Source: Symsagittifera roscoffensis
Lineage: Eukaryota; Xenacoelomorpha; Acoela; Convolutidae
NCBI RefSeq assembly: GCF_963678635.1
Contig: NW_026971172.1
Span: 1-31,260 of the forward strand
Direction of reading: 5' to 3'
Length of the DNA stretch: 31,260 bases
The notes beneath the pieces were generated by a model, which was not told where the DNA came from, searched no databases, and worked only from the letters and a program-made list of their open reading frames with translations. The position numbers and the translations under genes are program-made. Below, piece after piece: positions 1 through 9,200 of this stretch (position 1 is its first letter; every line of letters starts with the position of its first letter).

Positions 1-676
1 GTCAAAAATTGGCACCGTCCAATTTTATTGGATTTCATTTTCCAGAGCCATTTCGATTTTTCCAAGTTCAAACACCGTTTAATCGGATCATCGTAGGTTC
101 CATCCACATGCTCCAAACTAAAGATTTCGCTCAAGGCATCTTTTGTTCCTACTGCTGAGGTTATTATCCATTTTCACGTTAGTGACCTTGCATAACGATT
201 TTCTTAATAATTTGTCGTAGCGTTCCGACAAAAAAACTTTCAACGAAATTTTTTATTTGTAACACTTGCATATTATATTGTCTCGAGCCGAGTTGCGTGT
301 TCTTATTGAAGAAACGTAACCCGTATCGATTTTAATTGAAACGGACTTAAGCACTTGTCACCTCTCTTTATCATTATCACTTCCATGTCTAGAAAATTCC
401 AAGGATTTTAACTGGAATACGCGATGAAGGGACTCCAGACTGTGATCTCGGTTACTATGATACTTTTGACCTTCTGATTAACTTTAAAAATGTATAACAG
501 GCTAAAAGTTGCAAAACTGACTTGTACGCGTTAATTAACAGTTTAAATTTTATATAATCTTTTTTGTTGACTTCTTACCCTTTTTAGCGATAAGCTATAA
601 GCAAACTGTTATATTCCTTTAACGAAAACAGTCATTAATTTGAATTTTTTTCTCCTTTTGTTACAGAATTTTACAC
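1..676. other. AT-rich non-coding flank
   Basis: No credible coding region or RNA gene is seen. Around 482-525 a stretch resembles the middle of the direct repeats at 677-1146 and 1485-1991 (shared words such as 'ggctaaaagtt' and 'aaaactgac'), which suggests a decayed third copy. Otherwise nothing recognised. Confidence 0.5.
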
Positions 677-1146
677 CAATTTTTGTTCATAATGCCAGTA
701 GTGATTGAGTTAAAGTGGCGATGATTGTAGCGGCCAGCTCCCTTTATCACAGCCTGAAAGATCCTGAGCTAGAGAAACGGAGAGAGACGCACCAATAAGG
801 AGGTAGGCGGTGGTACTGCTGAGCTTAAGTCAAGAGTAATAGACCAAACAGCCAAAAATCATAAGCTACTGACACTAGAAGCCTTGCATATTTGGAGGGA
901 GAGGCCGAGGATCAACACACGCGATGAATTCAGGAGCCGGGAATTAACTCTAAAATTATAGTCTATGTATAACATGGCTAAAAGTTAAAAAACTGACATG
1001 TCAGAATCAAAAATATTCCCAAATCGAAATTTTATAACCATGAAAGAACGAAAAATTAAATGATCTCAGAAATTTACAGGAAAATCTAATTCATGAAAAC
1101 GTAGTTTATTATGTAATAACAGTTATTTAAATTTGATTGTTTAAAA
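677..1146. repeat. Direct repeat copy 1 (~470 bp)
   Basis: This segment begins at 'caatttttgttcataatgcc' and is nearly identical to 1485-1991. It lacks about 38 bp that the second copy has just after the 'gagagacgc' word near 789. The ends are sharp, because flanking bases differ immediately outside both copies. The family is unknown; there are no obvious terminal inverted repeats. A short plus-strand reading frame is broken here by the deletion. Confidence 0.8.
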
Positions 1147-1484
1147 GTTATAGAGCCTTTTTAGACATGTTTCTCATTTTTCAGATCTTTAATCGTTTTC
1201 TGAATTTTGTGAAAAAAAAAATAATCCTGATGATGCACAAAATGTGCGAAAACGTTTGAACTAACATTTTAAATTTCTTATAACTGAAAATAAGGTTGTC
1301 TCTTCATCAAGTCACAAGTTTCAATTAAGTGAATTTTTGTGTAGGTAAATTCTTCGAGAAATTTTGATGTCAAAAAACGTCAAATCTCGGAAACTAAAAG
1401 CATTTGAGCAGTCACATTTATTTGACAAGACTTGTACTTCCTGAGAGTACTTCAAATCAGAAAAATCATCGTATCTCGTAAGTT
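1147..1484. other. Spacer between direct repeats
   Basis: This is AT-rich DNA of about 340 bp with short poly-A and poly-T runs. No ORF, RNA or repeat was recognised in it. Confidence 0.5.
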
Positions 1485-1991
1485 CAATTTTTGTTCATAA
1501 TGCCAGTAGTGATTGAGTTAAAGTGGCGATGATTGTAGCGGCCAGCTCCCTTTATCACAGCCTGAAAGATCCTGAGCTAGAGAAACGGAGAGAGACGCAG
1601 CAGAAGGTCTACGCAGTCCCCGGCCTTTCTTTGAAACCCAATAAGGAGGTAGGCGGTGGTACTGCTGAACTGAAGTCAAAAGTAATAGACCAAACAGCCA
1701 AAACTCATAAGCTACTGACACCAGAAGCCTTGCATATTTAGAGGGAGAGGCCGAGGATCAACACACGCGATGAATTCAGGAGCCGGGAAATAACACTAAA
1801 ATTATAGTCTATAATTAACATGGCTAAAAGTCAAAAAACTGACATAACAGAATCAAAAATATTCCCAAATCGAAATTTTATAACCATGAAAGAACGAAAA
1901 ATAAATAATGTCAGAAATTTACAGGAAAATGTAATTCATGAAAACGTAGTTTATTATGTAATAACTGTTATTTAAATTTGATTGTTTAAAA
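1485..1991. repeat. Direct repeat copy 2 (~507 bp)
   Basis: This is the fuller copy of the repeat at 677-1146. It contains a 72-codon plus-strand frame (1523-1741), possibly a scrap of a transposon gene, but I recognise no domain. Its right end abuts the point where homology to the reverse-transcriptase pseudogene stops (~1992), so the repeat probably marks the 3' truncation point of that gene. Confidence 0.75.
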
Positions 1992-3026
1992 ATTAAAGTT
2001 AAAGTCGTCGGCTAAATTTCCATCATCTTAATACCAGATGTCAAATTTCGACTCCAACTGTTTGACTAGTCCATCAATTGTTTCGGCAAAAAGGGGTGGG
2101 GCTTCAGGATCACCCCGCTGAGTTCCGTTTTCTGACATTATGACAGAGCTTCCGTAAAAAAGGTAACTAGGTTTACCATACGCGCAATGGGTGTGATTAT
2201 ACAATATGGTACGATTTGAATAAACATGATTCAACATTGTTTCTCTATTTAGAGAGTTAAAGGCATTCTTAAAATCTAGTTTCAAAAGAACAGTGCATTT
2301 TGGATCGTCGTCGCGTTCAATTAGGTTTCGAAACGAATGTGCAGGTATTTCTGCTCCTCGTTTGGTACCGCATCCTACCTGTACATTTCCGAAAAAATTT
2401 TGTAGCTGGGAGAGGGCCTTGCTTGCAGCGCATTTAGATGCGATACATCTCAGCTTGTTGCCTATGGCAATCGGTCTCACCCCTCCGTCTATCTTTATGA
2501 GTGCGATAAGCTTTGCACCAAGAAAAGAAAGGTCTTTGGGGTTCGGGTATTTTGCCATCTCCAATGAGGTTTATCAGCTTAGTGGGCGACTTAAAAAAAA
2601 TGAAGTCCTGCACTGCCATTCGACTTATTAACAAAATCTTCAAAAATTTGAGGAACTATTTTATCAGGATCTGCTGCTGATCCGTTCGGAAAGGGCATTA
2701 TCGCTTTGTATGAGTCGAAATCGGTTACGAAAAAATTATCCAAACTTTCTGGATTTGGAGCTGCAAATTTGGCTCGCTGAGGGTGCTTAGCCAACAATTT
2801 TTGATAATTATCAGTTGAAAAAGGAGCAATTTTGTCATCCGAAGCAGCAAGCTTTATTCCTCCTTTTACATTTCCTTCATCGAGGTTACTACTTATTAGC
2901 TTTATTCTCTGCTCGAGGTCACTCAGAGGCGGGCTTGAGTTTGGGATGGGTTTTTTGCTCGAATTTTTTTTATTTATCAAAGAGCTCATGCTTGTGGTCT
3001 GTTTGCGTCCACTTTGTTTCGGTTGC
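1992..3026 (-). pseudogene. Reverse transcriptase pseudogene, C-terminal half
   Basis: Three minus-strand frames together read as one decayed RT. The first (3026 to ~2600) carries a 'FPNGSAADPDKIVPQ' block. The second (~2600-2525) carries 'LINLIGDGKIPEPQRPF'. The third (~2525-2028) carries 'GGVRPIAIGNKLRCIASKC', motif A 'LLKLDFKNAFNSLNR' and motif B-like 'GTQRGDPEAPPLF'. So there are at least two frameshifts. The catalytic YxDD box is visible as W-Y-stop-D-D-G: the x position is a TAA at 2028-2030. Homology ends a few codons later, at the ~500-bp repeat. These blocks match an RT family common in invertebrate genomes that usually has 'GGIRPIAVG' and 'YLDDG'; I do not assign a clade. The N-terminal half of the same gene is at 30618-31007, on the other side of the 27.6-kb insertion. 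Confidence 0.85.
3024..3026. other. Candidate target-site duplication, left copy (TGC)
   Basis: TGC directly precedes the left terminal repeat and recurs at 30618-30620 just after the right one. Three bases is short for an LTR element (4-6 is usual), so this could be chance. In its favour, dropping the insertion plus one TGC joins the two halves of the RT gene at a sensible place. Confidence 0.45.
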
Positions 3027-3911
3027 TGTAACATTCGCCCAAATACTACACAGCGTGGGAGCGTAGAAAAAGTACCTAATAACGACTGGCAGGCGTCAGT
3101 TACTTTAATCCTACTCGTTTTTCACCGTCTCGACCTTGCCAGTTGATTTTCTGGTCTGTCTAGGGCTAAGTAAAAAGTTACCATTTTTAGGCCATCAGTC
3201 AAACGACTTTTGATCAGCTTTCGTTTACATGCGAACACAACCACATAGCTGAGTCTCGGATCCTCAGACTACGTGATTGTCATTAAAAACACGGCTCGAA
3301 CAACCTATTTTAACATATTTTTGTGTGACAGTTCTATATTAAATCCATTGGAGATGGATTGACCCTTTCCTCTTTCTAGCTACTCATATTCTAAAATATC
3401 AAGTTACACCGGTGTTAATTTAAAGTTTCACGACATCCGAGTAGCTATACAGTCATTTTTATACAGTCCCTTCACATAAAACAGTCTCTGGGGGACCAAG
3501 CCTCCGCTCCCGTAATATTCCTGCGATAACGCTCTTATCTCTTCTAATTTGCGTCCCGGGAGGGTTCCGTGGAATATTCCTTCCCCACTGAAGCTTCCTT
3601 CTCCACTAATATTCGCTGATAAGGGTCTTATCGTGCGTTGTTGCCACGATAAGAGGCTTCGTATTTTCCGTCTCTTGCACGACTGTTTTTCACAATATTT
3701 GTCGTTGTTCTGATTTTTTCAGCTTTCTTGGTCAAAATGGCCGTTTTTCGTATTTCTGAGAAATATCAACTTGAAAATCGAAATTTTAAAAATATAAAAT
3801 TTCAGAATACTTCGACCCTCCTTTCAAGCACTTTTTTGCTGTTAAGGCCTTTTCTCTCTGATTCGTGCTTCGTCGGAAGGTTGCGCTGTGCCAATCTGGC
3901 AGAATGGCACA
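3027..3911 (-). repeat. 3' LTR (885 bp)
   Basis: This is an ungapped direct repeat of 29733-30617; I count 12 mismatches in 885 positions. It lies at the 3' end of the minus-strand element. It carries the same GATAAG/CTTATC cluster (3525-3653), the same 10-bp hairpin (3626-3635 with 3645-3654) and two GGAGGGT-type motifs. On the minus strand it has an ATTAAA near 3113-3118, a possible poly(A) signal that is mutated in the other LTR. No polypurine tract of convincing length abuts its inner edge. Confidence 0.8.
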
Positions 3912-4657
3912 TATTCCCCGGACAGTCCCCATCAATGTCCCTATTGATCGCATAACACCGGGTTATCGTCAAATAGTTATCCAGTTTTCTGTAATCAATC
4001 TTACAAATCGCATAAGAAAATGAAATTTATCTACCCCACCTCAACTCACTACGTGTTCACAAATGGCATCGTACCACATCTCACTGCCTTTCAACATTTT
4101 CACAAAATTTGCACCATGAGGAGTGTCCTAGATAAAATTTCTTTTCTGACTACTTACGTCGTCTTGCCATAAAATTTCTTTTCGCTCTTTGTGATTAAAA
4201 ATTGGGACGTGGCACGGCCACGCACCCGTTAAAATTAACTTAACGTCACTCACCAAGTATAATCAGTTATTTATGCGGTCCTTTCAATATTAAAACTAAG
4301 AAACTCTGTGGCTAGGAAAGTTATTGAGTCACCCACCCTTCTCGAGCGAGTTTACTCAATCTTACCATGTCGCCACACAGTGAAATTGTGTCTTACACAG
4401 ATTAAAAACTTCAATCGTGTTTAAATAGGTAAATATACTCACCTATGTTCTATATATACATACATAAATAGTCATAACTAAAATTTCTTTTTCAACAATT
4501 TAACATTTGGAACAATTTTCAAAGTTTGGTTTGACCAAACTAAATCAAAACAAAAAGTTTAACAAGTTCAATAATCAAAACTTGGTTAATTGGTTCAAGT
4601 TTTAGCACACAAAGACAATCAAGTTTTTTCTCCATCTCTTCTCTTCTTTGTTCATCT
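3912..4657 (-). other. 3' tail of the element
   Basis: This is about 750 bp between the ORF8 stop and the 3' LTR. It is AT-rich with no credible ORF. The 50 bases next to the LTR contain short purine runs (GGGGA twice on the minus strand) but no classic polypurine tract. It occurs once and is not part of the duplicated unit. It presumably serves as the 3' untranslated region. Confidence 0.55.
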
Positions 4658-5053
4658 TCATTCCATCACTTCTCCATCTTGATCTTCAGCTTCGCTGTCT
4701 TCCAATACTTTCTCCAGCATGTCCATGGAGTTGCGGGCCGTACCCCAACTCTCCTGTTCCAACAGTCTCGGTTTGCAACAAGATAGCAAGTCAACATTAA
4801 CCTTTTGCTCCCGGTTCCTGCAAAAGCTGTTGTGAAGACATAGGCTCACATTTCGTTCTAGGTCAGCTCTTAAGACCTCTTTCTTCTCATCTTCAGTTAC
4901 ACAAGGCGCCCCAGCTACCCGCTTCACCGCCGTGGTGACCGCGTTTCTGTGCGTCAGGAATGCTCTCTTATAGGCTCCTGGTCCTATATCTAGCTGGAAA
5001 GATTGATAGGCTTCCGTGGTCCTCGACATGTGACGCTTCGCGCGTTCATACAT
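4658..5053 (-). CDS. ORF8, 131-aa protein of unknown function
   Basis: The ATG at 5053 directly follows the natural stop of ORF7 (TGA at 5056-5054), in the same frame. Readthrough would fuse ORF8 to the ORF7 C-terminus; otherwise it may be translated by reinitiation. The N-terminal third is basic (MYERAKRHMSRTT), the middle has several cysteines (around C80-C90 and a CC pair), and the tail is acidic (EDSEAEDQDGEVME). No known family is recognised. Unlike ORF0-ORF7 it occurs once in the element: the right unit ends inside ORF7, before reaching ORF8. It is therefore part of the original gene order, and its single copy helps show which unit edge is ancestral. Whether it is expressed is not known. 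Confidence 0.55.
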   Translation of the reverse strand: MYERAKRHMSRTTEAYQSFQLDIGPGAYKRAFLTHRNAVTTAVKRVAGAPCVTEDEKKEVLRADLERNVSLCLHNSFCRNREQKVNVDLLSCCKPRLLEQESWGTARNSMDMLEKVLEDSEAEDQDGEVME

Positions 5054-7297
5054 TCATGATGTCATCACTGCACGGAACCAAGGCATCAATCTTTGCCTTG
5101 ACCATATTCTTTCAATGGCTTTAGGTATTCTCAGAACCTTGCAGGTGGTTCTGAAAAGATCCAATTCATGACTCATCTTCACGTTGCTCAGCTGTTCAGG
5201 AGTCGGCACGGCCGTCTCCTGTTCACTTGTGTCCGCGTTAGCCTCCAGCTATCTCACTGCCAGTATGGCACTAACCAAAACGATTGACACCTGTTGATTC
5301 TGATCGGGCAACCCCGTAGAGTATAACTCCTCCACGTCCCATACTAGCATCAGATTCCCGCGTTTGGGGTACCACAACGTCTGCGCCAAGCAGTGGCAAG
5401 GATACTCCCCATGGGTTCTCACTATGTTCCTTCGGGTCCGATACCCTGAGGCTCCCAGCAACGGTTCCACCTCCATCAGAATTCTGTGTAAGTCGTCTTT
5501 CTCTTCTATGCTGGGGAATTCAGTGGGTAACGCTCCACTCGCTTTCTGCTTCTGGAACTCACTCACATTGCCTTCGTTTAATCTCAGAAACTCTTCACCC
5601 ACTACGTCTTGAAACTCGCCTTCAGATCTTTTCGGGACTGCCCGAAAGATCTTCGCCAATAAATCATGTGACCTCTCCGACATTCTGGCCAACCTTACGC
5701 ACTTTGGCACAGAGAAAAGTTGGTCAATCAACACCTGCTGTGTCCTTGCATCCATCACCACCATGTGTGTAGGATATCTACTACTGCAATATATTGCGGA
5801 GCTTGAACCCACCAGATATTTTGAACCAGTCGGTTTATGATAGGCCTCACTATCTTTCAGGTTCATCTCGTTCTCCAGAGCTTCTCTCCAGCCTCCGATC
5901 TTCTGCTCCGTTTGCAATGCTCTCGGGAATACTTCCACACTGAGGGACGTCACTAGCTCATGGGCACGCTCCAGGCGCTCAAGCGATTCAATCGAACTCG
6001 TCATGCTACAAAATCCCAAGGCTGTGATCAAGTTTACATCCGTCACCCCATGACAGTCCGCGACCAACTCCATGCCACTCTTATCCGACATGCTCAATCT
6101 TCCGTACAATCGTGCCAGTTGCCGATGCTGCTCGCTCAGCGTAACCGGGCTGTGTCCCAGGTTACAAACATGTCCTTCCATCCCACTATGTTGAGCCAAG
6201 CATGTGCCTTGCTTCAACCAATTGCTCGATGGACCTTCCTCGGACAGCTCCGTGGATGGGTTGCTCTTCCGCTTCGTCAACCTCATGGCCAGCAGATGAT
6301 GTATCATGGCCAGATCATGCAAACTCGCGTCATCATCTAGGTCTAACGTGATATCCGCCGTCATGTCCCAGATTAAGCCGGCGTTAGGATGAGGACACCA
6401 AGAAGGCTTCATGAGTTCCCACATCGTCACTAGACTGGTTTTCAAGGGATCGTCCCAAGAACCACAGTCAAAACTCACTTGCCCCTTTAGCTCGGGAACC
6501 GAGGGTTCGACCACTCGTTCTTCCAAGATAATTCCCAGCTTGGGTTGTTCCACCATCAGCATCCCAGTTTCTTTAATACGTTCAACCCAGAAATTGAGTA
6601 CTATGACTTGCTCATAGTCGAAGTACGCTTCCCTGGCTTCTTCATTCACGAAGGGATTATACGCCATCCCCGGTATGCCAGACACATATTGGAACGACTT
6701 CAGTTTCCCTAGTGTTGCAAACTCTTTTTGTCCTTTGACTGCTTCAATCAACTCCCGGCTCACTTTCAATTCTTTGTTGGAACATCTTCTCACTTGTTCC
6801 AACTTGCGATAGCTCTCCATGTCATTAAACTCCTTATTTGGTACAGTCGACGGCATGTCCTGATATAGATCCAGGAATGCCCTACGGAAGTTCCTTTCGC
6901 AATCACTTCCCTTTTGCCGAATGATCCTTATACATTCTCCCAAAACAGGAGTGGGGATACGATCCACCACGAACCTGACAAAGCAAAGGGCATCCTTCCG
7001 CTTGGCCCATGCTATCGCAGAATTGTCTTTTGAAATCAACGCTCGCAGAGCTCCCATCAACTCCAGCTCCTGTTCCCGTGATTTCGAATCATTACTGGCT
7101 TCATACTCCGCCTTCTTGATGCCCATCAGGCACCAAGCCAACCGTACTTGCAGATCAGTTCTCATGCAAGGATGAGCCAGGTATGGTGTCACCGTAGCAG
7201 GTACATGCATCGATTCGTCGAAGTATCTCTGGAGGGCCGCCCTCCAGGAGATTTCTAGTAGCTTTTCCAATCCAATTTCGTTCGCTTCAGAGGACAT
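5054..7297 (-). pseudogene. ORF7 (left unit), ~747 aa, broken by one nonsense codon
   Basis: I start it at the ATG at 7297 (MSSEANEIGLEKLL), 24 bases after the ORF6 stop; the open frame extends further upstream without an ATG. The natural stop is TGA at 5056-5054. In this copy codon 683, TGG (Trp) in the right unit, is TAG (5251-5249), so translation would end at 682 aa. The protein looks globular and mixed in composition, with segments such as 'HPCMRTDLQVRLAWCLMGIKK' in the first 100 residues, a 'TLDLDDDASLHDLAMIHHLL' stretch in the middle, and a Cys/His-containing 'GEYPCHCLAQTLWYPKRG' near the C-terminus. I see no polymerase, integrase, helicase or protease signature and cannot assign a family. 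All five aligned substitutions and both 3'-end differences from the right copy change the protein, as expected without selection. Confidence 0.7.
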
Positions 7298-7320
7298 TAC
7301 CGTGCCGTATTCTTGTCGAT

Positions 7321-7677
7321 TTAAGTTTGAATTCTCTTTAAGTCTGTGAGCTCTTTCAGATATTCCTGCATGGCTCGCTTCTCGCTCCAAGCCATCAGGT
7401 GCCCTATCGCTGAGTTTCTCGCTTTCAACATCTCCACATAACCTCCTGCTGGATCTCCCATGTGGACTGATTCCGGCACAGTGACTCGACTGTACTCGAC
7501 CACGTCGAGTTGTCCTTCCAGCTTCAGCTTGGCTATGTTGGTCCGCGAGGGCCTGTAATCTTCAAGTCCTCCAGATCCGCATTGACTGATGATCTCCATC
7601 TCTAATTTAGTGTCTGCCAGGGTTCGTGCTGTTTTCTTTGATCTTACGGCAGTCGTGGTCAGACCTGCCAAGAGCAT
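7321..7677 (-). CDS. ORF6 (left unit), 118-aa protein of unknown function
   Basis: It starts at ATG 7677 (MLLAGLTTTAVRSKKTAR) and ends TAA at 7323-7321. It is in the same frame as ORF6a and separated from it by one TAA plus seven sense codons, so the two could be one broken gene. The C-terminal part (MAWSEKRAMQEYLKELTDLKR) looks like a charged amphipathic helix. ORF7 begins 24 bases after its stop in the -1 frame. One substitution from the right copy (Leu/Phe in 'VEMLKARN'). No family recognised. Confidence 0.55.
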   Translation of the reverse strand: MLLAGLTTTAVRSKKTARTLADTKLEMEIISQCGSGGLEDYRPSRTNIAKLKLEGQLDVVEYSRVTVPESVHMGDPAGGYVEMLKARNSAIGHLMAWSEKRAMQEYLKELTDLKRIQT

Positions 7678-7698
7678 AGGGGGTATCAGATTCTCTTT

Positions 7699-7812
7699 TT
7701 ATCCCCCTGTCAGTGTTGCACCATCTCCTTGCCCACTCTCGCCTGAACGACCTGCGCTCGTTAAAGAGGTCACCACTGCGCTGGCTCTCGACTTCACCAC
7801 TCTCGGGTTCAT
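7699..7812 (-). CDS. ORF6a (left unit), 37-aa small ORF
   Basis: ATG at 7812 opens a short Ser/Gly/Thr-rich frame ending TAA at 7701-7699. The frame itself is open from 7887. It continues in frame into ORF6 after the stop. The one base that differs between units here (Ser AGT/AGC) is silent in this frame but would change Trp to Arg in the longer overlapping frame at 7607-7897, which weakly favours this frame. It may be the N-terminus of an ORF6 gene interrupted before duplication. Confidence 0.35.
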   Translation of the reverse strand: MNPRVVKSRASAVVTSLTSAGRSGESGQGDGATLTGG

Positions 7813-7838
7813 GGTTCCTGTTTTCCCTTGTAGTCGCT

Positions 7839-7997
7839 TCAACCCTTCCTGGTTCGTCTGACAGGTAATTTCTGTGCGACTTGCTGGTCATCGGCACTGT
7901 CTTCTGTTACTGACTCGGTCAGAACATCCGACTCCATGGAGTTCACTATTTTCTCCAGGACCTCACGCATGATGGGTTGGTTCAATCCCACCTTCAT
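7839..7997 (-). CDS. ORF5 (left unit), 52-aa small ORF coupled to ORF4
   Basis: Its ATG (7997-7995) shares one base with the ORF4 stop (TAA 7999-7997), giving TAATG. It reads MKVGLNQPIMREVLEKIVN... with an acidic middle (TEDSADDQQ) and a basic end (RRTRKG), and stops at TGA 7841-7839. TAATG stop-start overlaps are known to couple translation of the two ORFs in the insect retrotransposon SART1. It is too short to assign a family. The sequence is identical in the right unit. Confidence 0.5.
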   Translation of the reverse strand: MKVGLNQPIMREVLEKIVNSMESDVLTESVTEDSADDQQVAQKLPVRRTRKG

Positions 7998-8686
7998 TAT
8001 GGACTGCGTCCCATATCGTCATATCGTCGTGTCACGTCCCATGATCTTTCCATGAAATTCACTCGGCTCCAGGTTGCCCCTGTCTTGCCTTCTAACTCAC
8101 TTTGATATCTCTCCCATTCCTCTCCCGGCAGCGTGCTCAGGAAGGATACCCTCATTGATTCTTCGATTTTTCTCCTCCTTGGTGACTCATGGAGCAATTT
8201 CTGCGGATCCCTGCTTCTGCATTCTCTCGCCTGGCTTATTGGGTCTATCGGGGATAAGTCGGCCGACGCCTCCTTTGTAGGGGACATGAAAGACGATGGC
8301 GTCATTAGCAATAGACTACCATCGACTTCCCCATCGTCGTCTTCACTAAACCGGTATTCTAGCAAGTCTCTCTCTAACGCTCCCAGATCCGTCTCACCCG
8401 GTTTTCCCGTCTTCCCCTCGATGTCGTCGTCATCGTCCTGATCCATCAATTCATCATCACCTGCATCAGTTTTCGGCCTGGGTCCTGAAGGTCCTTGTCG
8501 TGAGTCTATGCCCGAGTCCGGCCGAGCCGGTACGGTCATGTCTCCTGTATGATAAAACAACTCATCATTCACCAGGAATTCTACAGACTCCTCGTCATGT
8601 GGTGCCAGGTCCTCTATTGTTATATATGAGCCTCCTCTGCTCTCCTTTGCACTTCCATCATCACTACTTTCACTTTTCCTGACCAC
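7997..8686 (-). CDS. ORF4 (left unit), ~229-aa acidic protein
   Basis: The frame is open from about 8702 but has no ATG until residue ~49, so the listed start (GTG, 8686) is only the edge of a convincing open stretch. Translation may enter by -1 frameshift from ORF3, with which it overlaps 8620-8702 (an A-rich 'ggaaaag' lies there), or by splicing. The protein is strongly acidic and low-complexity: a 'DQDDDDDIE' run, 'SEDDDGEVDG', Ser-Pro/Thr-Pro sites (TPSSFMSP, DLSPIDP) and one basic patch (SPRRRKIEE) that could be a nuclear signal. It resembles a disordered phosphoprotein in composition, not by homology. Five amino-acid differences from the right copy, with one silent change, suggest relaxed constraint. 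Confidence 0.55.
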   Translation of the reverse strand: MVRKSESSDDGSAKESRGGSYITIEDLAPHDEESVEFLVNDELFYHTGDMTVPARPDSGIDSRQGPSGPRPKTDAGDDELMDQDDDDDIEGKTGKPGETDLGALERDLLEYRFSEDDDGEVDGSLLLMTPSSFMSPTKEASADLSPIDPISQARECRSRDPQKLLHESPRRRKIEESMRVSFLSTLPGEEWERYQSELEGKTGATWSRVNFMERSWDVTRRYDDMGRSP

Positions 8687-9186
8687 TTCAGTCTTGATAA
8701 GTCATCTGTGGGAGAATACACTTCGTTCCACATTTGGGCCGAGACCTCTGGTCTCCTGGAAGGTAGTGCCTTGATCTTTTTCCTGCTCCAAGCATCAGGA
8801 AATGAGAAGTCAAACGTGTGCGCTGCTGCAACATTCCAGCCGATGAAGCGCGGCTCCATCCCTTCACTCCACTTCAACATTCTCTTCTCTGCGTCAGGAG
8901 CTGCTCCGATGCGAGGGGCAATGATGGGAGATGTGACTCCCAACAACATCCTACTTATCGGTGGATATCGAGGGCATTGGTCCGGCAGCGGCCTGGATCC
9001 AGAAAGCCACGCTTGCTGGTTCTCTTTAGCGTGTGCATAGGCCTCTGGTAAGAGTGGCACTCTCATAGCCGCTCCCGTATCCTTCACTACTGGTCTTAAG
9101 TTCCAAAGCTTCGGGTTGAACTGGATGTGAGAAAGTTCCTCACGGCCCATTCGGCACTTGAAGTGGTTGTTGAAATCCATCAACAT
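8620..9186 (-). CDS. ORF3 (left unit), 188-aa protein of unknown function
   Basis: It starts at ATG 9186 (MLMDFNNHFKCRMGREEL), 14 bases after the ORF2 stop (TAG 9203-9201), in the -1 frame relative to ORF2; a second in-frame ATG follows two codons later. It ends TAA at 8622-8620, inside ORF4. It is rich in Pro and Trp (PRFIGWNVAAAHTFDFSFPDAW; MWNEVYSPTDDLSRLKW) and looks like a compact folded domain, but no family is recognised. This is the intact version: the right unit has a nonsense codon at residue 70. ORF2-ORF3 spacing suggests termination-reinitiation. Confidence 0.6.
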   Translation of the reverse strand: MLMDFNNHFKCRMGREELSHIQFNPKLWNLRPVVKDTGAAMRVPLLPEAYAHAKENQQAWLSGSRPLPDQCPRYPPISRMLLGVTSPIIAPRIGAAPDAEKRMLKWSEGMEPRFIGWNVAAAHTFDFSFPDAWSRKKIKALPSRRPEVSAQMWNEVYSPTDDLSRLKWSGKVKVVMMEVQRRAEEAHI

Positions 9187-9200
9187 CCAACCTGGCTCCG

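Noticed and set aside
7607-7897. A 96-codon minus-strand frame as the gene in the ORF5-ORF6a interval
   Set aside because: It overlaps the TAATG-started ORF5 and ORF6a. The one base that varies between units is silent in ORF6a but changes Trp to Arg here. Low confidence either way.
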